A DNA stretch of 64,000 nt from Sambucus nigra (Eukaryota > Streptophyta > Magnoliopsida > Dipsacales > Adoxaceae): NCBI GenBank assembly GCA_949130495.1, contig OX422211.1:396797049-396861048 (forward strand), given 5' to 3'. The notes below the pieces were generated by a model. It was not told the origin of the DNA and searched no databases. It saw only the letters and a list, made by a program, of their open reading frames with translations. Both the position numbers and the translations under genes were made by a program. Below are positions 21,976 through 33,400 of this stretch, in pieces; the first letter of the stretch is position 1, and every line of letters begins with the position of its first letter.

Positions 21976-24261
21976 CCCGTGACTAGGCCTTGTGTTTTGG
22001 GGAAGTCTTGTGATCGTGGTAACAAGTCCCACAGTCGCAGTGTTTGCTTCCATGATTGAGGCTCAAATGGCCATGGGCACGATGATACGTCACGAATAAT
22101 GTATATTTGCGCTCTTTATTCTTATGCATTGTAGAACAATTGGGTCCGTTAAATCCTACTTTTACGTTCATATATTGGCTAACCTCGATTTTGGTTATAT
22201 ATATGCTTTTCATGGCTTGTGTGAGCTTTTTTAGGTATTGGAACTCTTAACGGTGCAATCAATTGCAATTCGGGAAAATTCATCATTTGATACAACTTTA
22301 AGGGCATTTTTATATTTTCAGCCTTTTTGGTTTGGACAACGAAATCCATGGGAGCGTAGTTCACTGAGCTAGCTTTGCGTTTCCGCAAACAACACGTCGT
22401 TTTGAGTTTGGATGATCAAGTTATTTCCGTTTTCGTATTGTGAAACTTTTCTCTTTTGAAGAACAAATTGGCCCAGAAAACAGAGCATCAATCAATTCAT
22501 CAAAAGCACCAATCGATCGATCAATGCATTTTTGCCTTGGCTCGAGATGAGTGGGAATTCTACTGAATCATCGATCGATCGATCGACACCGACAAATTTT
22601 TGGCAAGTCGGCTTGTTTATTTTTTCCCTTTCTTTTATTCCATTTACTATTATATTTTCGAGATATTATATAGTTTTATTTAGTTTTTAGTTTAGAAAGG
22701 ATATTTTTATGGGACCTTTCCTCCTCCTCCTCCTCCCTCTCCTAAGGTTTGGTATGTATTGCTACTATTTAACATCTTCTTCATTATTTTGTAACTTCTT
22801 AGCTTAGTTTCTTACTTTGTAACCTAGTTTTCTTCTGATATAATTTGTTTGTGTTATTTAATTAGTTATTTTCATTCTTTAATTAGTTGTTTTAATTATT
22901 TTCCTTTACTGCTTTCTTTAAATAAATATCATTTACCATATTTTGTATCTAATTTAGTTTAGGTTGAGATGATTGAACTCACCTTGGATTAATCCCGCGC
23001 GAATTACGCAAGCCCTTGGCGCGGATCCAAATCTCCATCGGGTAATTATTAAATAGTTGAGTTGGTAATTATTTGTTATGGGTATATTTAATAATTGGAT
23101 TTTGAGATGCGTGGAATGTCCATTTTTAGTTTATAAATATGGTTTAAAGGCCTATTGGGTTAGTATAAGGCTAGGTCAAAGTTTTAAGCCATTTGTATTT
23201 TTTTGGGGCCTTTTTAGATTAGGCACATTTGGGGTGCAAACCCAATTTCGGGATTAAAGGGGTTTGAGGGGCTATTCGGGATCTCAGTTATCATAAAATG
23301 CAATTGGTAAGCACTATAGGGGATAAAGAGAGAAGTCACCAAGAGAAAAGGAGGATTTGGGGAATTTGGGGATTGATTTTCCAATCAATCCATAAGGCAA
23401 GTTTATGTAAAATATGATTATGATTGTATGTGTATCAATATTATCTCTATTCATTGAAAATCTAAATCAAATTATGTTATAAATTTAATTAGTTAATTTT
23501 CATAATTAACCTAATCTAGATGTTAGTTAGCTTGATTTACCCTTTGTTTTGGTTGATTCCCCTATGAACTTGATTTAAAACCAAGAGATAATGATTTGAA
23601 TATATCTTATATTGATAATCTATAAAGACCCTATGTTTATTTGGACCAATCCATGAAAATTTGTAGAATTAGATAGATCTAGGGTTCTTGAATAGAAATT
23701 AGATTTTCCTTTATATCTTGATGTAGATTTGGGATTTGATGAGGAAATAGGTTCCAATTGTGTTGTTACTGTTTTTTTTTATCATTTGAATATTGGTTGG
23801 GTTCTCGGATGAAGTTTTTGGGTTCGTTAATGGAGGTTGGAGATAGAAAAATAAGGGTTAAAGATGGTGAATTCCATAACAAAGAGGAATGTTAGAGTAT
23901 CTGTGTTGACTGATCGATCGGTCCCAGACCACCGATCGACCAGTGATATCAAATTGGGCGTAGTTGGACTTTTGTGTAATTGGTTGGTAATTTTAATTTC
24001 AGAGCCTAGAGCTAGGATTTGTTGGCCTATAGTTTTCATGTACGTATAGAATATAGATATATTCTCATGATTAGCATTATCGGATATTGATATTTGGGTA
24101 ATTTAATAATTGGAAAAATCATTGATTTAAAAAGGGTTAAATTGGGGATTTAGTATTCAGTGTAAACCTGGGTGTAGAATGGGTTCGTTGATTGCCAATT
24201 TGTAAAATTTGAGGATTAGGCTTGTTAGTCGGGATTGATTTAAATAATTATGACGCTTTAG

Positions 24262-25332
24262 TTTAGTTGGGGTGGTAGTTAAGACAATAAATTAACTAGG
24301 TTTATTACGAAGAAGTAAATTAAGGGTGTAATCATTTAAATATACAACCTCGATAACCAATCATCATATAGCTAAAGAAAGCCACAATAACCATCGACTC
24401 AACAGTCCAATATAAATATATCCCATACTCCTTCTAAATCATCTATTAGAATATATTTCTTTTAGGAAATAATGGGCGTAAGATAATTCTTATACAATTA
24501 GTGCATTAAATTCCAAGAACATATTTAATAATAAGCGTCAATTAACTTTTAAAGGGTATAACATGGGATAGAAAACGTAGATTCTTCTCATGGATAATAA
24601 GCATCAGTTTATATATTTTTATACTTAGAATTTCATAAATCAAGTGTTTAATATCGAGGGCACTACTCAAGGAGCTAAAGGTACAACTCTACTTATCATG
24701 CACTTTTAATTATTAAATTATGATGCAATCATGTTCCAATTTCTCAACATATATAACTAAATGTCATAACTCAAGAACAAGTCCAAAACCCTAATATGTC
24801 AATTCTATTAACAAGCGTTCTATATATAATTTCTAACAATAATAAGGGCTAAATTTTAATATGAAACTCAAGAGGATAATCAATTTCACCTAACCAATGT
24901 CATACACCAAGATCCCTATAAATTCGATGGGTTTCTTATTCATTTTAACCATAAACATGTGGTTTTGGTGAAATGTATCTTAAGTATATATAAAAGGAGA
25001 AGAGTAGAAATCAACTTGCCTAAAAAAAAGAATTTACTTGACTTTAATTGAATGGAACATTTCTTGAGAGTTTGCTTTGAATCAACTTGAAAATATTCCT
25101 TGAAAATTTTGATTTGATTGGTTATATTTCTTGTTGAAAATCCCTTTGAAACTTGATTGAAACTCTAAAAATCTCTTAGGATCGATTTAGGATAAAAAGG
25201 TTTGTTGAGAGAGAAATTTGAGCGTGTTTGGGTTTCTTGGTGAAGGGGATAGGTTAAAATGAGGCTTGACAAGATAAATGGGGCTTAAACATAACAAAGA
25301 GGCTAAATGAAATCACCCCAACCCGTATAAGC
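24262..25332. repeat. Direct repeat copy 2
   Basis: From GTTTAGTTGGGGTGGTAGTT to AACCCGTATAAGCTGTGA. The following 370 bp to 25706 (ending GGGGTATTACA) have no counterpart after copy 1. Confidence 0.8.
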
Positions 25333-25706
25333 TGTGAGTTTAAATCCTCTTTGCGGTTGCCAAACCATAGTTTACACAATATTATGTAACCCTAAATGGT
25401 ATCCAAGCAATGCATAAGTACTCAAATGACCCTAAGCCTTTCTACAAAATATCCAAAAGTCTAAAACCACTTTTATATTCTCATAATTACCAATTTATCC
25501 CCAAACTTTTATAAAATCAAACTTTAGCCCATAAATCTTTGTTAATTATTCAATTGATTCTAAAATTGTAAGTTATCTCAATTTAACTTATTTTCACATA
25601 AATAATTTCAGATTTCATCGTTTTAATATGTAGTTAATTCGAGTTGTATTTTAATTAATTAAATCATTCTTAATTAATTAATTCCTTAAAAATATGGGGT
25701 ATTACA

Positions 25707-25830
25707 CTGTATATGTCAAGTGTGTGTATATGTATATATATGTGTACAAGTGTGTATATCTTTATATTTATGTGTGTGTGCATGTATATATATGTGGGAC
25801 TGTGTGTGTATGTGTGTTCGATTGTGTTCA
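25707..25830. repeat. TG/TA-rich simple sequence
   Basis: TGTATATG, TGTGTGTATA and related motifs, like those at 19784-19938. Confidence 0.6.
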
Positions 25831-27974
25831 TTTGGATGTGTTTGTTAGTAGAACAAAAAGAAAGAACCAAAGATAGTTAATGGTGATTTTTCTAGCTACT
25901 AATGCTTTTTTATGTCCTGGGGATGATATGCACTCTAATTAAAGATTTACATAGAGTGTGAATATATACCTTAAAAATCAAAGAGTGAATATTTACACTC
26001 TAACTAGATATTAATTAAAATTAGAAGAAAATGGAGAACATGGTAAAGATAAAGAACCTTTCCAGTTATGTAGTTATTGTTAGTTTGTTGTAATAATAAA
26101 TATTTATATTGATAGTAAATATTTACTTCAACCAATTTTTTTGGTGTTAGTAAACATTTATACTCACAGTAATATTTAATATTAGTTGATTATTCTCTTG
26201 TGATTCTCCTTCCCATAATATTTTTTTCTGATTTTTTTATTGTAATTGAAATTTTTTACTTTAATGTATGTTTTTTCTCATTTCTTAATATTAGTTTATT
26301 CTTCTTTTGTTGTTGATGAAACCACAATTAATCACTCTGGGATTCCAAGAGTTCACAATCTCTTACCCTCCCCCGTGTAAGGAAATAAGTCCCAAAGTCT
26401 ATCATAGACCTTTTCCAGACCAACACTGCCCCTCAAAGACCATGGTCACCTTGAAGAAAGGCCCATAACAGAATCAAAGGTCTTATCAGCATCACAACTG
26501 TTACAATATAATCAGTCGAAACCAACATAACTAAAATGCCGAACTCAGATAACTTAAAACAAATGGCTTCAAGTCTCATATCAATTTTTGCAAACCTTTG
26601 CATAGAAAAAACTGAACTCTGATGGTACTGTAGCCCCTCTTACATAATGGAACCCTCATGATACATAAGAAAAATATACCTTATCCGTTACAGGGCCCCT
26701 CAAATGTCCGACGAGGCTCCTGCAACTTCTCTGGATGGTAGGTAGAAGGTACAGACAATGTCAATCTATCGCCACCACTCATTCCCACTTGCATTGAAGA
26801 CTCCCATATGCAATAAATTCTCTCATCAACTACCATACACCACTTACAAGCCTTTCACTAACACTCCACCATATTATTGAATCCGTCAGACCTCAAGGCA
26901 ACCCTTGCCATGCTGTTGCAGTCCATTCCTTCTTTATCTAAGGAAATGCTTATAAATGTGAGGATTGTGAATGGTTAAAGGAATTTGATCTAATCGAATA
27001 CACCCAAAAATAAAGAGTATTCAGATCATATAGTGAGGAGTCACCTAGATAAAACCTGAGCAATTAAGGAGTTTTCGTCTCTCAAGTGTTTATCATTGTA
27101 ACTTCTGCTAATCCACTTTTAGCAGAATATAAGTGTAAGATGTGGGTTCTTTAAATACAATTAGTATTTAGCGAGGTGTAACCCCCTTCAGAATGATGAC
27201 TAATGCAGTAAATGAGAACTAAAACACTTGTAATAAATAGCCTTTCAGGCTACATAATCTTTATTAAATGTGTCTTTACAATATAAGTACCATTTCCATG
27301 TAGTAAATGAAATGGATCCCAACAATCGACTTGCCTGGAAGGAGAAAGAAAAAGCACATTGGCACAATAAAGGCAAGACAGTAAACCTCTATATATAATA
27401 AATGCCAATGATTGAGAATAAGAGCTAGTTAAGCTCTCGAAAGAAGAAGATAATCACTAATATTGACAAATTCACCAGAAGATCTCGTGTCTAGAGAATC
27501 AGATATCCAAGATCCTTAATAAAGATGATAAGTGAAAGTATTTATATGAGGACAAAGTCATTCGAATGACCTTGTTCACATTAAATGTTTAGACCTCATT
27601 TAATGCTAAGAGTATTGTGAATTTAATACGAAGGATAGCGTCTTAAATGCATGAGATAATATTTCTTGGCGGGAGCACTGTTTACGCCGTCAAAAGTCTC
27701 TTTGCATTGATTGAGATGTGATAAGTTGGAATAAAGTTTTTTTTTACTACGGCTAATGGGACGTTATCTTAAATGGGCAGTGGTCCAAAGAAGAAACTTA
27801 CTCGAGTGCCACTTTTCTCAAGCTCCTAAATTGCCAGGGCTCATAACATCATAAAGATAGTGAATAGTGAGGTATAAGATAAACTGTCTTGTCAACTAAG
27901 TATGATCGTTTAAAGGATGGATGTTTGAGCAACCTAAGGTCATTCTTGAGAGGAAAAAAATATTTGAACAAACT
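25831..27974. other. No supported gene; unassigned AT-rich DNA
   Basis: No conserved domain is recognisable on either strand. Short frames on the minus strand around 26690-26960 look vaguely protein-like but match nothing I know. The block ends at the truncation point of Tat element 2. Confidence 0.4.
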
Positions 27975-27989
27975 ATTTTGGTGAGGGGG

Positions 27990-29880
27990 CCTCGGTGGCC
28001 ACCTCTCCTCAGCTTGCCCCTGCGCTGCTCGAGAGAGCAGTTCTTCCTGCAGATCGCGAGAGGGCGTTGGGGTCCGATCAGTTGGCTCTGCAGGCTAGCC
28101 AGAGGCTCGCCTTGGTAAAGTTTCTCTTCTAATCCTCAATTTCTTTTAACCAGTTTTGATGGTTTCTTCTTCCTTATCCTTTCCTTATTCTTTGCAGTTT
28201 GTGACCGACTTCGCTGTGCTCTATCGCTCTCGCGACGAGCTGGTGAGAAGGAATGGTGAGCTGGAGTAGCAAAAATCTGCTCTGGTAGCTAGGGGTTCTC
28301 AACTGGAGGCCGATCTGAAGGCTGCTGATGCAGCTCGAGCTTCATCTGCCTTGGCTCTTGTTAATTCTGCTCGCGAGAGAGATGGTGCTGTCAGGGAGCT
28401 TGGCGAGCTGAGGAAGTCGTATGACCTGGTATGCTTGAGCAAGCTAGACTTTGCAGAGAAGAACAGGGTTCTGGCCGAGCAACTGGAGGCGGAGAAAGCC
28501 CAGTCAGCCACTCTGAAGGAAGATTCGTACAACTCTGGCTGGGTTGTTGCGTATGAGGACGCTGAGGTTCAGATAGGCTATATCAGCCGTTTGAACTTCA
28601 AGAAAGGGTGGAATAAGGCTCTCGTGGCTGCTGGGGTGGACGTTGCATCCCCCCTCTTTGACGAGCACGATCCAGGGCCAAAGCCAGTCGTAAATGAGGA
28701 CCCAGCCCCAACTGTTGAAGGCACCAATCCTGTCTCTCAGGCGACTTCTACTGATGCTCCTTTGGTCGAGAGGGCAGTGGACACCCCTGCAGAGGGTAAT
28801 GCCCCTGCTGATGCTGATAAGGACAAGGGTCCATCCACCTCTGGGCCATCCGAGGTTGCTACTTGATAGGGCTTCTTTGTAATTTTTTCTTTTTTGATCT
28901 GATGTAACCTCGTTCATTATCAATGAAAAGACTTCATTTTTGTTTATGCTGATCTCTTTCTTTTCTCTTTCTTTTACTTGTAGTTGGTTGATGTGGATGG
29001 CTATATTCCTGTTACCTCCCAACTAGGTAGGACTCTTGGTCCTAATGCAAGTCCTGCAGTTCGCCAGGCCTTTGCTAGGCTTTGCAGGTTTGCTAAGTCA
29101 AGGAACCAGAAATATAAGGATCAGTCCGAGCTAGTGGCCAAGTTGAAGGACAGGCTCCAGGAAATGGAAGAGATCGGTGCTTCAGTGCAAGAAGAAGTTA
29201 GCGAGCTGCGAGCGAAGTTACTGGAGGCCACCGAGATCAACCAAGTTGGGGAGATTCTGCAGCGGGAGAATGAAGACCTGAGGCGGGAGGTCTCGAAGCT
29301 TAAGGAGCATTCGCCGAGCACCGTTTCGGCAGTCCTACAGGGCTCTTCTTCGTCGCGAGCTGCTCGGCCTCCCTTCCCGCGTGCTGGTAGGAGTGCCAGG
29401 GGTAGGAATAGGGAAGTCGAGGAACAGCGTGAGAGGGAAATGGAGGAGCTACGCGGCGATGTTCGGCGAGCTTATGTGACTGCTGCTGGGCTCCAAAGGG
29501 ACGTCACCCGTCTCCGGCATTTGTTCAAGAACTGCCCTCGACAAGTGTGGTCCGATGGCTACGATCAAGGCTGGCTGGAAGCTCCGACGAGACTATCAGA
29601 GTTTGAAGAGTTATCTTTCATCAGGGGGTGGTTGAGTGCCCTCAAAGAGCTGTAGGTCCCAAGGAACTCGACGCTGTGGTATCGACACGAGATGTCCTCC
29701 TCTACTCTGATGCCCAACCCATTCAGGCGGGATGATCGATGGATACCCATTGATGCTATTCCCCGGCGATTATTGGAATTGGACGCAAATGAGGTCGTGG
29801 AGGAGCTCGCCCCTGCTCCTGATGATGGAAGGAGAGCTAAAGTTGCTGATTATCTTGCTCGGAGGCTTCCACCTTCTTGA
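27990..29880 (+). pseudogene. Antisense spliced gene of Tat element 2 (5'-truncated, coiled coil)
   Basis: Exons on the plus strand: remainder of exon 2 (about 27990-28114), exon 3 (28198-28854) and exon 4 (28984-29880). QLAPALLERAVLPADRERAL in exon 2 aligns with LLAPKLLDGTVLTANHEWSM of element 1. Intron 2 (28115-28197, GTAAAG to TTTGCAG, 83 bp) is at the same place as in element 1 (82 bp). Intron 3 (28855-28983) is phase 0 as in element 1. Exon 3 is Ala, Glu and Arg rich and probably coiled coil, ending in a Pro/Ala/Asp-rich tail. Exon 4 has NQKYKDQSELVAKLKDRLQE and DDRWIPIDAIPRRLLEL. In-frame stops lie at 28268-28270 and 29653-29655. The PF04195-like exon 1 is missing. Confidence 0.75.
28867..28945 (+). 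terminator. Possible intronic poly(A) region of the antisense gene
   Basis: If intron 3 is not spliced, translation stops at 28864-28866 (TGA), followed by TGTAACCTCGTTCATTATCA and an AATGAA-like motif near 28923. Element 1 has the same arrangement: a stop after SEKVEPQ, then TTGTATTAATGAAAAAGTC near 16825-16805. This suggests alternative polyadenylation in intron 3. It is an inference from two sequences. Confidence 0.4.
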
Positions 29881-30487
29881 GATTTTGTTTTTAATTATTG
29901 TAAATGCTTTGGGCGAGCTTCGCCGACTAAACATGTATTATAATTATTTTGTAAATATAAAATATTAATGAGAAGTTCGAGTTTTGGGCAATTTTGTCGA
30001 CTAAACGTGTTCATCCAATCCTTTTATATTTTTGCAGCTTCATAATCCTTTTTATTTTGTCATGTGAGTGTCCGCCCAGTCCAGTATAAGAATACCATTG
30101 TGCCCTCCCTTTACCTTTTAGGTCCTGTCGTCACACTCCCTTAGGCCTAAGTAGGACAATTGGCGACGACACACCTCGTATTGGATGTCTTCATCCGGTC
30201 AGGATTTTGTTTTACCAAAGTAGGTTTGATGCCTAAGAATACTCTGTAGGGCTTCACATATTGCCATGGGCAATGCTAAGAGGTCTGTCGTGCTTCATGA
30301 CGATGACCTGAGGAGGGGTGTTCCCCTGCTATGTCGACAATTATGCCTGTAATTTGGAAGGGATGTGTAATAAGATATAACTGTTACTAATTAGAGAGTG
30401 ATCAACTGAGAGATTTTCATTAGTGAATTAAGAAATGAACTGTCCTTTCACATAATGAATACAATAAAAGATCTAACAATAGAACTC
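29881..30487. other. Spacer between convergent sense and antisense genes of element 2
   Basis: No frame of interest. Contains the conserved TTACCTTTTAGGTCCTGTCG and TTAGGCCTAAG segments (about 30112-30150) shared in inverted orientation with element 1. Confidence 0.5.
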
Positions 30488-33400
30488 CTAAAAATAGAAT
30501 TTCTTGAGATTAGTTGCGTTCCATGCTCGTGGTATCTCTCTGCCCTCCATCGTTTTCAAATGATAGGCACCTTGCAGGTCGTCTCTAATTATCTTATAAG
30601 GTCCTTCCCAGTTCGGGCCCAGTTTATCGTCTGATGGCTTCACTGTGTTGCCCAGGACCTTTCTTAGAACATAGTCCCCAACTTCGAATTTCCTCGGATT
30701 GACCCTTTTGCTGTAGTGCTTCGCGAGCTGTTGCTGATAGCTCACTAGTTTTACTAGGGAAAGTTCCCTACGCTCGTCGGCCAAGTCGAGTTCAGCGAGC
30801 AAAGCCTGATCGTTCTGACCCTGCTCGATAAGGTCGGATCTCATCGTAGGCAATCCTGCTTCTAGTGGGATGACCGCCTCCATACCATATGCTAGTGAGA
30901 ATGGCGTTTCTCCTGTGGCTCGCCTAGGAGTCTTTCTGTACGCCCATAGGATATGCGGTAGCTCGGTTGTCCACGCGCCTTTTGCTCGCTCTAACCGCTT
31001 CTTCAATCCAGCGATCACTGTCTTGTTGGAAGCCTCAGCTTGTCCGTTGCTTTGAGGGTAGGCCACCGAGCTGAAGTGGTGCCTGACCCCGTGTTTGTCG
31101 CAGAAGTCCTGAAAAGGGCCACTCTCGAACTGTGTTCCATTGTCAGTGATGATGGTTCTGGGGATCCAGAATCGAGTGATTATATTTCTCCATATGAACC
31201 TCATCATGTCAGCATCTCGGATGTTCTCCAGTGGTTCTGCCTCGATCCACTTGGTAAAGTAATCAGTTGCCACCAACAGGTATTTGCGATTGCCGGCAGC
31301 GGTGGGCAGTGGTCCCACGATGTCCATTCCCCACTGGGCGAAGGGCCAGGGACTGGTCAGGGATTTTAATTCGCTGGCGGGCTGGTGGACCATGGGAGCG
31401 TGAAGTTGGCATTTTAGGCATTTGCGGACATATACTGCGGAGTCCTTTTGCATGTATGGCCACCAGTAACCTTCCTTCATTGCTCGGAAGGCTAGAGACC
31501 TTCCTCCGACGTGGCTTCCACAGATTCCTTCGTAAAGCTCGTGAAGCACTGCCTTGACATCGCCTGGGTGGACGCATCTAAGGTAGGGGCCGGAGAAAGA
31601 TCTTTTATACAAGTCGCCTCCTGTGGATAAGTGAAAGCGAGCAACTTTGACTCTTATCTGGTGAGCAGTTCTTTTATCCTCTGGGAGCGTTCCGTTCTTC
31701 AAATAGTCTCTCAAGGGATCCATCCAGCTGGGGGCTGATTCCAATTGGAGTATTGGTTTCGGTTTGGTCAGCTCGCAGTTGGGGTAAATGCTTGGGCAAC
31801 TGAGGAAATCGATAGGGATGATCCTTTTAAGGCTGGAATCAACTGCCGAGCTCAGGGATGCTAAGGCGTCAACGTGGCTGTTTTGCCCCCTGGGAAACTG
31901 TTGGATGTTGATTTCTTCAAAGTTCATCATTAAGTTTTTTACCAAGGAGAGGTAGGCTACCATCCTCTCATCCTTCGCGTTATAGTCTCCACTTATCTGA
32001 TTGGAAACTAGTTGCGAATCTCTGAATACCTGTAAATGCTTTGCTCCCAGAGTTTGCGCCCTTTGGAGACTTGCTATTAAGGCTTCGTATTATGCTTCGT
32101 TGTTGGAGGCTGCAAATACCAGCCTGATTCCTTGCTCGAGGACTGTATTTTCTGGAGTGATGAGAACAATTCCTACTCCTGCCCCCTTTGAGTTGGAGGC
32201 TCCATCAACGAATAGTTTCCAGCTTCCCCCTGTAGCCTGGTTGTTTTGTTCTGTTGGCTTAGGCTGGTCGAAGGGTTCTTCGCCTGTGAATTCAGCTATG
32301 AAATCAGCAAGGATTTGACCCTTGATAGCTGTCCTTGGTTGAAATTGGATGTCAAATCGGCCGAGCTCGACTGACCATTTAGACAGTCTGTCCGACAAAT
32401 CCGCCTTCCTTAGGACAGCCTTGAGGGGGTGTGATGTAAGGACGATGATCATATGAGCTTCGAAGTAATGCTTCAGTTTCCTCGAAGACATTACTAGGGC
32501 GAATGCGAGCTTTTCCAATGGTAGGTAGCGCTGCTCGGCGTCTAGTAAGGTTTTGCTCGCGTAATAGACTGGATGTTGGATCCCTGCAACTTCACACATT
32601 AGCGCTGAGCTGACAGTATGGCTGGATACGGAGAGGTATAGGTACAAAGAGTCCATTTGTTGTGGTATGACAAGCAGCGGTGGGGAGCTTAGGTAGGACT
32701 TGAGCTCGTCTAACGCTCGTGTGCAACCTGGGGTCCATTCTACTGTTTTGCTGCCTTTTAAGAGTTGGAAGAAGGGCTTGCATCTCTCGGAGGATTTAAA
32801 AATGAAACGATTTAGAGCAGCGAGCATTCCAGTGAGCTTCTGTACATCTCGGACTGTGCGAGGAGGTTGCACTCTTTTGATTGCATCAATCTGGTCCGGA
32901 TTAGCCTCTATGCCTCGCTTTCTGACCAAATACCCAAGAAACTTTCCTGACTGGACACCGAAGGAACACTTGCTCGCGTTGAGTTTCATTCGGTACTTCC
33001 TGAGGATTTCGAAGGTACTTGATAGGTCCGAGAGGTGATTTTCCTTCTTCTTGCTCTTGATGAGCATGTCGTCAATGTAGACCTCCATTGTGTCTCCCAT
33101 TTGATTCTTGAACATTTTAGTAACTAGCCGCTGATAGGTTGCCCTTGCATTTTTTAGCCCAAAAGGCATGACCTTGTAACAGTATAAACCAACCGTCGTG
33201 ATAAACGCCGTTTTGTCCTGATCTGGGGCATACAGGGGGATCTGGTGATATCCTGAGTATGCGTCCAGAAAACTCATTCGTTCGTGAGCTGCAGTGGCGT
33301 CTACTAGTTGGTCTATTTTCGGAAGAGGGAAGCTATCCTTGGGGCAGGCTTTGTTGAGGTCAGTGAAGTCTATGCAAACTCTCCACTTCCCGTTGCTTTT

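Larger units (their letters stand above)
19939..25706 (-). mobile_element. Unclassified LTR-like block with two internal direct repeats
   Basis: The right end reads TGTAATACCCCATATTTTTA on the minus strand, a common plant LTR start. The left end, GGCACCCCATGTATTTAG at 19940, resembles it in inverted form. Two long direct repeats lie inside (21110-21975 and 24262-25332). No gag, RT or integrase motif is visible in the 2.3 kb between them or elsewhere, so this is either a non-autonomous LARD-like element or two nested LTR fragments. Confidence 0.4.

Noticed and set aside
26690..26960. Minus-strand pieces that look faintly protein-like
   Set aside because: Stops interrupt them and no family is recognisable. 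A distant FAR1/MULE transposase tail was considered but the match is too weak.
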